Source: AC-52 sp044870295
GTDB lineage: Bacteria > Actinomycetota > UBA4738
NCBI GenBank assembly: GCA_044870295.1
Contig: JBIOYQ010000172.1
Span: forward strand, 1 to 5,552
Reading direction: 5' to 3'
DNA: 5,552 bases
This document shows, piece after piece, positions 1-5,250 of this stretch; positions within the stretch are counted from its first letter, which is position 1; the number at the start of each line of letters is the position of its first letter. The translations under genes and the position numbers were made by a program. A model generated the notes under the pieces. It was not told where the DNA came from and did no database searches. It was given only the letters and a program-made list of their open reading frames with translations.

Positions 1-137
1 CACAACAGCACAGCTGGCACGAAGACAGCGGTGGTCAAGCTCACCGCCATGCGCACAGCGATGTCTCGCAGCCCAACCGGTGCCACCGGTGCCAACGGCG
101 CGGTTCCGCGCACCAGGTCTGACACCGCTATCGGCAT
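1..137 (-). CDS. N-terminal part of a probable membrane protein (runs off the left edge)
   Basis: Read leftwards from an ATG at 137, the frame is open to the window edge and gives 45 residues beginning MPIAVSDLVRG. An Ala/Pro-rich linker follows, then LRDIAVRMAV and a hydrophobic run ending SLTTAVFVPAVLL, which resembles a first transmembrane segment after a short cytoplasmic arm with positive charges. A GAGG lies 7 bases before the ATG on the minus strand and supports this start. Codon third positions are mostly G or C, as in the convincing genes. Only the start is present, so no family can be named. The plus-strand reading of the same bases is Thr/Ser/Arg-rich and less protein-like. The gene lies downstream of, and co-directional with, the GAF-ANTAR gene, with a gap of nearly 380 bp, so it probably has its own promoter. 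Confidence 0.5.
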   Translation of the reverse strand, partial: MPIAVSDLVRGTAPLAPVAPVGLRDIAVRMAVSLTTAVFVPAVLL

Positions 138-514
138 GATCCGACCTCATTCCACCGAAAACGACGGAACAGAGACCATGCACTGCCTGAATTCTCGGTA
201 CCACGACTGTACGCTCCATGGGCCAAGAGCCCGCTTCCCCGACCGAACCGGGCTCGCGAGGCGTTGAGCTGCGTCCCACCCCGCCTGGTGTTCAATGTGG
301 GTCACTCCGGGAAGTGTCAGGCTCCCTGGACAGGATCCGAGTAATCGAGCTCCCCGAAACCAGCGGCGATCCGGCGTACGGTGGGGGTAGTTGCGGCGCG
401 GTCCATGGACTGAGGTTGTGGCGAGGGTTGTTGGCTCAAGAAGTCGGTCCGGCGAACCGAGGAGCGGCTCCACCTGAGACGGCGGGGCCGTTTTCTGCGG
501 CGGTGCCGTTCGGA
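138..514. other. Gene-poor spacer
   Basis: No reading frame here has a good ribosome site and protein-like composition together. The spacer should hold the end of the GAF-ANTAR transcript and the promoter of the leftmost gene, but I see no convincing -35/-10 pair. A short inverted repeat, GGAGC-G-GCTCC at 461-471, lies 44 bases past the GAF-ANTAR stop codon. It could form a tiny hairpin, but it has no T-run, so I do not call it a terminator. Confidence 0.5.
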
Positions 515-1216
515 TCAGGAGCGAGTGTCGTGTCGACGGTTGGACTCGTCGACGATGCCGGCGGCGATGTCACGAACCTTGATGTTGTCGGCTTGTGAGG
601 CGCGGACCAGGAAGTGGAAGGCGTTGTCCTCGGGGATGCCGTAGCGCTCTATCAGGATGCCGATGGCCTGGCCGATGACCTTGCGGGTCTGCATGGCGGA
701 ACTGAGCTGGCCGATCTTGATCACGCTGCCCATCGCGATCGCGGCATGGACCGCGAACAGTTCCGCGATCGGCTCCGCTTCGGGGTCGATGTCATCGCTG
801 GTCGTGGAGTACAGGTTGATCCCGCCCAGCGTCCCGGTGTCGTCGACGCTGATCTTGACCGCGAGTTGTGAGCGAAGTCCCAGGCCGAGCACGCGTGGCA
901 CGTAGTTCGGCCACCTCTGTTCGTGCCGGAGCTGCGGGACCGAGACCACGTGAGCCGCGCCCAGCGCATCCAGGCAGGGTCCTTCGCCGAGGCTGTATTG
1001 CAGCTTGTCGAACTCCAGCACGCGCGGATCGGTGACCGCGCGGGTTTCGACGTTGCCCTTGTGGTCGACGGTCGAGATGCCGGCCAGATCGAAGCCGGGG
1101 ACCGAATCCCGTGCCGCGAACGCGATGGTCTCCAACGTCGCCTCGAGCGACGGGGCGGGGTCGTTGAGCGTTGCTGCGGCCGCCGCAATGGCAGCGGTCA
1201 CCTTGTCGAGGGCCAT
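515..1216 (-). CDS. GAF and ANTAR domain-containing RNA-binding regulator
   Basis: This 233-residue protein has an N-terminal GAF sensor domain (about residues 24-165) and a C-terminal ANTAR domain (about 171-224). The GAF part includes SLGEGPCLDAL (75-85), a hallmark of actinobacterial GAF-ANTAR proteins, and LGGINLYS (130-137). The ANTAR part, from LSSAMQTRKVIGQAIGILIE onward, has the three-helix pattern ending in VRDIAAGIVDE. ANTAR domains of this family bind paired RNA hairpins and act as antiterminators; GAF domains sense small ligands or redox state. The ligand and target here are unknown. The frame stays open to a GTG-type start at 1351, but the ATG at 1216 is preferred: CCGGAG lies 6 bases before it, and the extra 45 residues are low-complexity and outside the fold. 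No kinase or receiver gene is adjacent. The 257 bp upstream (1217-1473) shows no gene and no clear promoter. Confidence 0.93.
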   Translation of the reverse strand: MALDKVTAAIAAAAATLNDPAPSLEATLETIAFAARDSVPGFDLAGISTVDHKGNVETRAVTDPRVLEFDKLQYSLGEGPCLDALGAAHVVSVPQLRHEQRWPNYVPRVLGLGLRSQLAVKISVDDTGTLGGINLYSTTSDDIDPEAEPIAELFAVHAAIAMGSVIKIGQLSSAMQTRKVIGQAIGILIERYGIPEDNAFHFLVRASQADNIKVRDIAAGIVDESNRRHDTRS

Positions 1217-1473
1217 GCGATGCTCCGGTGACGTCGGCGTGGGAAGGCGCGTGGAGACGCCCGCGGACGTTCCGCCGGACATCGCGAACCTGGGGCTCGC
1301 GCTCACCTTGGCTGTGCTGCTTTGCAGTCTACGCATTCCGCGGCAGTTCATCCTGCGGGCACTCGCATGCCGCGAGAGGTCCGCCGGCTTAGAGGCGCCC
1401 GCCGTCCCGCGGAGCGGCCGTGGATCGGCGTGCCGTCATCTGTCGTTCGGCTGCCGATCCAATTCTGAGCCGA

Positions 1474-1803
1474 TCAGTTCCAGGCGGGTGGATGTCGTCG
1501 CTGAACACCACACAAAGCCCTCAGCAATTGGATGTCGAGCTTCATCTGAGCCGGAGTCGGCCAGCCCTGCTCATGCAAGGCGGCGCTGTAGTTCTCCAAT
1601 GCCTCGAGAGCGGCCCGTCGCACGGGAATCAGCGTTCGGTGCGTGGCGCCGCGCTCCCCCTGCCCGTGGAGGTGTGCCGCTCGCGTGCGGTGGACCTCCA
1701 GCAGGAGTGCTCGCAGGGACGACGCGCCCCCCGGCCCGCGCCCGGACGACTGTCCCCATGGACCCTGCTCCCGATCCGCCCACGGCGACCGCCTCTCCGG
1801 CAC
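1474..1803 (-). CDS. Small helical protein, paralogue of the 2723-3007 gene; start unresolved, possibly frameshifted
   Basis: Family unknown. The last 80 or so residues look like real protein and align without gaps to the product of 2723-3007: LLxxV near the N-terminal helix, then RGxxH, then VRRAALEALENYSAALHEQG against ARGALLSDLEDYATGLASAG, then a Pro-containing turn and LLRALCG against IHRQLSG. It is probably a cytosolic two- or three-helix protein. The frame is open far upstream, but the upstream part is Arg/Pro/Gly-rich and overlaps the opposite end of the 44-residue gene, so it is unlikely to be translated. The GTG at 1803 is used here as a placeholder; it has no ribosome site. A better start, ATG at 1759 with GGGAG 8 bases before it, is in another frame and would need a one-base shift, perhaps at the six-G run (plus strand 1727-1732). 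GTG at 1848 and ATG at 1896 are further in-frame options without good ribosome sites. Confidence 0.55.
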   Translation of the reverse strand: MPERRSPWADREQGPWGQSSGRGPGGASSLRALLLEVHRTRAAHLHGQGERGATHRTLIPVRRAALEALENYSAALHEQGWPTPAQMKLDIQLLRALCGVQRRHPPAWN

Positions 1804-1952
1804 CTCGCGAGACGTCTGAAGGTGCCGGTCGACTACCGGGGTGCCCACTTCTCGGCTTCGGATCGGCCACGTCGAGAATCGCGGCCCGGCGATCATCCCC
1901 TCGCGGAGCACAAGACGACTCCGACGGACTTTCCGGCCGGCCCGTGGAAGGT

Positions 1953-2087
1953 TCAGCGCCCTTTGCCGGGGGGCAAGATCTCCGTCTTGTTCTTGGCCGC
2001 CGCCTTCAGGTGCTTCTCGGCGCGCTTCTGCTTGAGAGTCTTGCCCGCCTTCTTCGACATGTGTTGGCGAGGTGACTTGTCGGCCAT
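1953..2087 (-). CDS. 44-residue highly basic protein of unknown function
   Basis: The product begins MADKSPRQHMSKKAGKTL and continues as a Lys/Arg/Ala-rich stretch, QKRAEKHLKAAAKNK, ending ILPPGKGR. I count 11 Lys and 3 Arg against 3 acidic residues. It has no signal peptide or membrane segment, and the middle should be helical. Tiny proteins with the MADKSPRQ-SKK opening are, from memory, widespread unannotated proteins of Actinobacteria; the function is not known. Nucleic-acid or ribosome binding is an inference from charge. The start is well fixed by AAGGAGA 4 bases before the ATG. The frame extends to 2216 but that extension is not protein-like. It is transcribed divergently from the acidic 65-residue gene, with 138 bp between the two starts. 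Confidence 0.82.
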   Translation of the reverse strand: MADKSPRQHMSKKAGKTLKQKRAEKHLKAAAKNKTEILPPGKGR

Positions 2088-2091
2088 GAGC

Positions 2092-2098
2092 TCTCCTT
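2092..2098 (-). promoter_or_regulatory. Strong ribosome binding site fixing the start of the 44-residue gene
   Basis: On the minus strand the sequence is AAGGAGA-GCTC-ATG, almost the full anti-16S complement at a short, workable spacing. It is the strongest such site in the window. It shows that translation begins at 2087 and not at the upstream in-frame start at 2216. Confidence 0.8.
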
Positions 2099-2161
2099 GT
2101 GAGGACACTCGGCTGGCCCCCGGTTCCCACCGTACGCCTGGCGATGGCGCATCCGTCGGCT

Positions 2162-2180
2162 CGCACCGCCCGACGGTGCG
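2162..2180. promoter_or_regulatory. Inverted repeat in the divergent intergenic region
   Basis: CGCACCG (2162-2168) and CGGTGCG (2174-2180) form a perfect 7-bp inverted repeat around a 5-base centre, CCCGA. It lies between the two divergent small genes, 45 bases before the acidic gene's start and 74 bases before the basic gene's start. The position suits an operator shared by both promoters or an RNA hairpin in the leader of either gene. A weak -10-like TAGTGT follows at 2183-2188 on the plus strand, without a good -35. Chance pairing in GC-rich DNA is possible. Confidence 0.35.
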
Positions 2181-2225
2181 CGTAGTGTCGAGCTCCTGAC
2201 CCAGGAACGGCCGCAAGGGGACAAG

Positions 2226-2423
2226 ATGTCAGATCCGGACAAGCGCGCATCGCCCGCCCCGATCCCGACGTGGGCCTTGGAACGAGCGCGTGAAGAGCTC
2301 TACGACGTGCCGGACCCCGCGGTGATCGACGACCGTGCGAGACAGATCGCGCGCGAGCACCAAGAACGTGAGGACGAACGCCACGACGAGTACGATGACC
2401 CCGACGAAGGTGGGGAAGCCTGA
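2226..2423 (+). CDS. 65-residue highly acidic protein of unknown function
   Basis: The product begins MSDPDKRASPAPIPTWALER. A probable helix of charged residues follows (about 16-27), then VPDPAVIDDRARQIAREHQE, and a very acidic tail ends DEYDDPDEGGEA. I count 21 Asp/Glu against 9 Arg/Lys. No signal peptide, cysteines or membrane segment is present. AAGGGG ends 5 bases before the ATG and fixes the start. It is probably soluble and partly disordered, with the tail perhaps a charged binding surface. It is divergent from the basic 44-residue gene and convergent with the 74-residue gene. I do not recognise a family. The minus-strand reading of the same bases looks like a transmembrane protein, but this is the expected mirror image of Asp/Glu codons. 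Confidence 0.78.
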   Translation: MSDPDKRASPAPIPTWALERAREELYDVPDPAVIDDRARQIAREHQEREDERHDEYDDPDEGGEA

Positions 2424-2427
2424 CCAG

Positions 2428-2464
2428 CCGACCCGATAGGTCACTCGACGTACACATCGGTCGG
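2428..2464. terminator. Imperfect hairpin between convergent genes
   Basis: CCGACCCGAT (2428-2437) pairs with ATCGGTCGG (2456-2464), giving nine base pairs with one bulged C and an 18-base loop. It begins 5 bases after the acidic gene's stop, where a terminator for the plus strand would be expected, and it also lies past the end of the minus operon. There is no T-run, which is common for GC-rich actinobacterial terminators. The large loop keeps confidence moderate. Confidence 0.4.
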
Positions 2465-2470
2465 CCGGGG

Positions 2471-2493
2471 CCTGAATCAGCACGGGCTTCAGG
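2471..2493 (-). terminator. Hairpin directly after the minus-strand operon
   Basis: CCTGAA (2471-2476) and TTCAGG (2488-2493) form a perfect 6-bp stem around an 11-base loop, immediately after the stop codon of the 74-residue gene at 2494. The position suggests transcript termination or 3'-end protection for the minus operon. No U-tract follows on that strand. Confidence 0.4.
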
Positions 2494-2718
2494 TCAGAGC
2501 ACAGCTCCGCGAGGCGCCACCTCGATGCTTGCGATTCCGCGCGAGAAGAGCACGATCAGGCGGCCGCCGTGCTGGCATCGAAGGAGTCCTGCGTCGTCGG
2601 ACAGCACGGCGATCACGTCGTCCACGACCGTCTCAGTCGTGTCTGCGTCCGGGTCTGCATAGACGACGTCAGTTCGGTCACCACACGTGAATCGAACGCG
2701 GATCACGACCTCGGGCAT
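2494..2718 (-). CDS. 74-residue hypothetical protein, second gene of a two-gene operon
   Basis: The product begins MPEVVIRVRFTCGDRTDVVY. An Asp-rich segment and a helix follow (TTETVVDDVIAVLSDD, 27-42), then LLRCQHGGRLIVLFSRG (45-61) and a strand-like end, IASIEVAPRGAVL. The pattern is strand, helix, strand, strand: a small compact alpha/beta fold. Cys12 and Cys48 might form a pair or a metal site, but this is speculative. Family not recognised. The ATG at 2718 has CAGGGGTGA upstream at good spacing; the frame extends to 2832 without a better start, and that extension overlaps the upstream gene. It begins 4 bases after the upstream TGA, so the two are probably co-transcribed and translationally coupled. 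It is convergent with the acidic 65-residue gene. Confidence 0.8.
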   Translation of the reverse strand: MPEVVIRVRFTCGDRTDVVYADPDADTTETVVDDVIAVLSDDAGLLRCQHGGRLIVLFSRGIASIEVAPRGAVL

Positions 2719-2722
2719 GGCA

Positions 2723-3007
2723 TCACCCCTGATGTGAGGCTTCCGGCCAGAGCCGCGGCCAGCCGGAGAGCTGTCGGTGGATGGCGAGTTCGTCTCGGAA
2801 CCGGTACGGCATCGGTCTGCCTGCCGAGGCAAGCCCGGTGGCGTAGTCCTCCAAGTCGCTCAGAAGCGCCCCGCGTGCCGGCGTCCACGCCGAGAAGTGA
2901 CGGTTCCCGCGCCGTTCCCGGCACACCGACTCGCGGGCGTCGTCGACCTGCGTTAGCAGCCGGTCCAGCAGCTGTACCCGCAACCGCCAACGATCGTCGT
3001 CGGACAC
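2723..3007 (-). CDS. 94-residue small helical protein, first gene of the operon, paralogue of the 1474 gene
   Basis: Starting with GTG at 3007, the product begins VSDDDRWRLRVQLLDRLLTQ and has a charged helix (about 5-28), an RRGNRHFSAW segment (32-41), a second helix ARGALLSDLEDYATGLASAG (44-63), and an end with MPYRFRDELAIHRQLSG and a Trp/Pro-rich tail. It should be soluble and mostly helical. I know no named family. The frame continues to a GTG at 3106, but that extension has no ribosome site and crosses a palindrome that looks regulatory. GGGTGG lies 4 bases before the GTG at 3007. The second and third segments match the C-terminal region of the 1474 gene position by position, so the two are diverged copies of one small family. 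Its stop is 4 bases from the start of the 74-residue gene. Confidence 0.75.
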   Translation of the reverse strand: MSDDDRWRLRVQLLDRLLTQVDDARESVCRERRGNRHFSAWTPARGALLSDLEDYATGLASAGRPMPYRFRDELAIHRQLSGWPRLWPEASHQG

Positions 3008-3029
3008 GACACCACCCACCCTGGGATTG

Positions 3030-3047
3030 ACGTTAGGGTCATGACCC
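3030..3047 (-). promoter_or_regulatory. Perfect 12-bp palindrome beside a possible -10, upstream of the two-gene operon
   Basis: GGGTCATGACCC at 3036-3047 is a perfect palindrome 28 bases before the GTG at 3007. On the minus strand it is directly followed by TAACGT (3035-3030), which fits TANNNT, at a distance that allows a short leader. No good -35 is visible. A repressor or activator site overlapping the core promoter is the simplest reading; the protein that would bind it is unknown. Confidence 0.4.
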
Positions 3048-3328
3048 CGGAGCCGATGGTCCGGCCCCCGAGTCTTGGACGGCGCACCCCGCAGCTCCGT
3101 GAGCACGCGGTGCGCCTGGTGAGGGGGAACCGCTAGGGGTGATCGGAAGGATCCATCTCATCCGCCCATCCGCCTCGCTGCCTTGGCGGTATCCAGGGCG
3201 CCAGGAGCGGCGTCCCAACCCGACAGTCGCAGTCCTGATTCGAAATTAGCACGCGGTGAACTGCCTCTGGCGGGCGCCAGGCGCGCGACGACCAGTCCGC
3301 CCGGCGACGTCCCGCTGAGTGGTGCGCC
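3048..3328. other. Spacer between divergent transcription units
   Basis: The spacer separates the leftward two-gene operon from the rightward DUF5994 group. Frames on both strands are Arg/Pro/Ser-rich and have no ribosome site, so I call no gene. A short AT-rich patch, gattcgaaattagcac at 3236-3251, stands out from the GC-rich surroundings and could contribute to a rightward promoter, but no -35/-10 pair is clear. Confidence 0.4.
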
Positions 3329-3577
3329 ATGTCGGCACTTCACGAGCCGAAAGTTCAGCGTCACCTGTCCACAGATGCGGGCCCCGTGGTGTTGGCGTTC
3401 AGGAGCACTTTGGAGGCCGTGGCGGCCGGTCCACAGTGCATGCGGGGAACCGTCGGCCCTGCCCACGATGGAACGTTCTCGCAGGTACGTCGCCGGATGC
3501 GGTGTAGGTTCGGAGTAACCAATCTGTCGCGCCAGCTCGTCGAGCTGCAGGACAGAAACGAAGGGTGGACGTCATGA
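3329..3577 (+). CDS. Doubtful 82-residue ORF overlapping the DUF5994 gene start
   Basis: The ORF begins MSALHEPKVQRHLSTDAGP and contains VVLAFRSTLEAVAAGP and NLSRQLVELQDRNEG, which are fairly protein-like. Its TGA overlaps the next gene's ATG as ATGA, the classic coupled arrangement. A weak GAGTGG lies 6 bases before the start. Against it, third-position G/C is about 72% by hand count, visibly lower than in the DUF5994 gene; the Arg/Cys content in the middle is odd; and I recognise no family. It may be a real short gene, a decayed one, or leader sequence for the DUF5994 gene. Confidence 0.3.
   Translation: MSALHEPKVQRHLSTDAGPVVLAFRSTLEAVAAGPQCMRGTVGPAHDGTFSQVRRRMRCRFGVTNLSRQLVELQDRNEGWTS
3367..3446 (+). 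repeat. Two spaced copies of a GTCCACAG / ATGCGGG motif
   Basis: GTCCACAG occurs at 3367-3374, directly followed by ATGCGGG (3375-3381). It occurs again at 3429-3436, followed after three bases by ATGCGGG (3440-3446). Fifteen bases are thus repeated 62-65 bases apart. The copies fall in different frames of the overlapping ORF, so protein repetition does not explain them. They may be binding sites upstream of the DUF5994 gene, or chance. Confidence 0.35.
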
Positions 3578-4056
3578 CGACGTCACCGAGTACCACCGCC
3601 CACACCCCTGCCAGCCGAGTGCCGCTGCGCATGCAACTGGCGGAGCCTCCTACCTCCGGCCCTATCCGTGGCGTCTGGTGGCCACAGTCGCGCAACCTCC
3701 AGGTCGAGGCCGCCGACCTGATTGACCACTTCCCGGACCAGGTCGGCCACATCAACCGGTTGCTGTTCTCTCGGCCCGACTGGGACAACCCGGTGGTCGA
3801 CGGCCGCGGAGTGCGCCGGATCCAGGCTCGGCGAGGCCCCGTGAAGGTCGGCTCGTTCCCCAAAGACGACACCCAGCTCATGATTCTTCTCCTCTCCTCG
3901 GGACGCCGGGTGAACCTCAGGGTGATCGCCAGTGCCATCGACCCGGCCGAGGCGGACCGGCAGCTCCGGGCCAACGATGAGGGCGATTCCTCCAGAGCAA
4001 CGGATGGCGCTGCCCCCACAGCATCGAAGGCCGAGGAACGGGGCAGCTGGATGTGA
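3574..4056 (+). CDS. DUF5994 family protein
   Basis: The 160-residue product begins MTTSPSTTAHTPASRVPLRM. A disordered-looking head (1-19) precedes a domain with GPIRGVWWPQSRNL (29-42), a helix AADLIDHFPDQVGHINRLLF (46-65), and VKVGSFPKDD (90-99) leading into strands QLMILLLSSGRRVNLRVI (101-118). The tail from about 131 is polar and low-complexity. The WWPxSxxL motif and the GxF...D...LMILLLSSG pattern match DUF5994, a family of unknown function common in Actinobacteria; this is from memory, not a search. No signal peptide is present, so it is probably cytosolic. The ATG at 3574 has AAGGGTGG 5 bases before it; a GTG three codons upstream lies inside that site and is rejected. It is followed 15 bases later by the 86-residue gene, probably in one transcript. 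Confidence 0.88.
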   Translation: MTTSPSTTAHTPASRVPLRMQLAEPPTSGPIRGVWWPQSRNLQVEAADLIDHFPDQVGHINRLLFSRPDWDNPVVDGRGVRRIQARRGPVKVGSFPKDDTQLMILLLSSGRRVNLRVIASAIDPAEADRQLRANDEGDSSRATDGAAPTASKAEERGSWM

Positions 4057-4071
4057 TGGAGAGCCCCGGTC

Positions 4072-4332
4072 ATGGCCTACCTGTTGCTGTACGGACCCGG
4101 ATGGACCCAGCGATGGCAGATCGCCGATGACCAGCTGGACCTGGTGAACACTGCGATCACCCGGGTGGGTCATCACGAGACCGGGCACGTCCCGATCCTC
4201 GACCCCGGGTCGGGAGAACCCACGACGCTGGTAGTCGCCTGGCAGCACGTGGCAGCCGCCGTCCTGCTCGGCACAGATCACACCGAGCACGCCGACCGCC
4301 CAACCGCCGGATCAACTGGCCAGTACCCCTAG
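4072..4332 (+). CDS. 86-residue hypothetical protein downstream of the DUF5994 gene
   Basis: The product begins MAYLLLYGPGWTQRWQIADD. A helix-like LDLVNTAITRVG (22-33), a strand-turn part with HVPILDPGSGEPTTLVVAW (39-57) and HVAAAVLLGT (59-68) follow, and the last 18 residues are polar. The order suggests a small alpha/beta protein without a signal peptide or a true membrane segment. Family not recognised. GGAGAG lies 8 bases before the ATG and supports the start. Spacing and strand suggest it is expressed with the DUF5994 gene, perhaps as a partner, though nothing proves interaction. A perfect 10-bp palindrome, ACTGGCCAGT, lies in the last codons (4315-4324). Confidence 0.75.
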   Translation: MAYLLLYGPGWTQRWQIADDQLDLVNTAITRVGHHETGHVPILDPGSGEPTTLVVAWQHVAAAVLLGTDHTEHADRPTAGSTGQYP

Positions 4333-5250
4333 CCCTAGCCACACCGATGCCCGCCATTGCCGCCATCCTCGTCGCCCCATGCGAGAGGCGCATCGCGGCT
4401 CGCTCCACGACTGCCGCGGGTAATCCGGCCCCGGGTCAACGCTACGAGTAGCCCACGAGCGGATGTGGCTCCTCGGACGCTGAGCGAGCGTCAGGGAATC
4501 ACAGTTCTGGCTCGAGGCGGGGTAGGTTGGCAAGCAGTGGCTTCCAACTCGATCGGGGGGACGAGTCGGAGGGCCATCCGGCCCGAGCGGTCCGGGTGGG
4601 GCCGTCCCGCTGGCTCTGGCCAGTTGGGCGGTTTACTCCGACCGAAAAGTCGCGCCTGCCACCACGGCGAGGCGCTGTTCCGTCGTTCTTGCTGTGCCCC
4701 ATGAGATCCGGGCCTGTGACCGGGGACGAGCACAACACAGCGAGAGTTCAGGGCATCACCGAATTGTTCCACTCCGTGTCCGCGAGCCGCTGCTGTCCTC
4801 ACGCGGAGCTGCGCATTCCGCGGCCGACGCCGACGCTACGTCGACCTTGGAACGGACGCCGCCGCAGGATCCTGAAGCCTCGCTGGGCTCACTCGGGTGC
4901 CTCTGAGAGGCCTGCCGCCTGGCCGACTGGCCCCTCGTCGGCGCTGATTCGGCCGGCCGGAAGTCGGGACCTTTGTCCTACTGCTCGGTCGGGGGACAAT
5001 GGTTGCCGACCAGAGATGCGCGGGCGGTACCGGCGAGGACGGGTCTCGTGCGCGGATGGGGAGACGCGATGCCCACGACCACCGGCAAATGCGCCCCCGT
5101 GCGGCGTGATCGGAGTCGGTGGCGGCAGGCATCGGCGCGGTCACTTACGCTCCGGCTCGATGAGTGCCGCCGATTCACTGCACCGCGCGGATCGCGCTGA
5201 CCCCGAAGGCTTTGCCAACCACCGCTCGACCGCTCGGAGGGAGCACTCGC
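4333..5250. other. Long region with no convincing gene
   Basis: Open frames exist on both strands, including a long plus frame from 4527 that overruns the next gene. They are rich in Arg, Pro, Gly and Ser, lack good ribosome sites, and overlap each other without any protein-like segment. The stretch should contain the end of the DUF5994 transcript and the promoter and leader of the secreted esterase-like gene. I see no tRNA shape. Short palindromes occur, such as CAGGATCCTG at 4865-4874 and GCCTCTGAGAGGC at 4899-4911. It could be decayed coding sequence, a non-coding RNA locus or plain spacer. Confidence 0.5.
4476..4492 (+). terminator. Compact hairpin downstream of the DUF5994 gene pair
   Basis: GACGCT (4476-4481) and AGCGTC (4487-4492) make a perfect 6-bp stem with a 5-base GAGCG loop. 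It lies 144 bases after the stop of the 86-residue gene. It has a stable-hairpin geometry but no T-run, so it may be a terminator for the plus-strand unit or incidental. Confidence 0.3.

Noticed and set aside
1333..1343. GCATTCCGCGG shared with about 4812-4822
   Set aside because: Only 11 bases, with unrelated flanks and far apart. This is expected by chance in GC-rich DNA.
1936..1958. Possible terminator after the 44-residue gene
   Set aside because: The stem is short with a wobble pair and a GC-rich loop, overlaps the end of the gene, and has no T-run. Too weak to call.
1005..2075. Long plus-strand open frame (356 codons)
   Set aside because: It lies antisense to the GAF-ANTAR gene and the small minus genes. 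Its composition is Arg/Ser/Pro-rich, it has no ribosome site, and it looks like the open shadow typical of GC-rich DNA.
2229..2483. Minus-strand frame with an apparent transmembrane helix
   Set aside because: The hydrophobic run is the mirror of Asp and Glu codons in the acidic 65-residue gene (GAC reads as Val, GAG as Leu). The plus-strand gene has the better ribosome site.
3366..3374. DnaA box or replication origin
   Set aside because: A single near-match to TTGTCCACA, with no cluster of boxes, no AT-rich unwinding region and no dnaA or dnaN nearby.
3399..4290. Long minus-strand frames opposite the DUF5994 gene
   Set aside because: The plus strand encodes a recognisable domain with a good start. 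The minus frames show no domain.
4499..4702. Minus-strand ORF starting MGHSKNDGTAPRR
   Set aside because: The first residues look plausible, but the ribosome site is weak and the rest is low-complexity Arg/Pro/Ser. I recognise no family, so support is insufficient.
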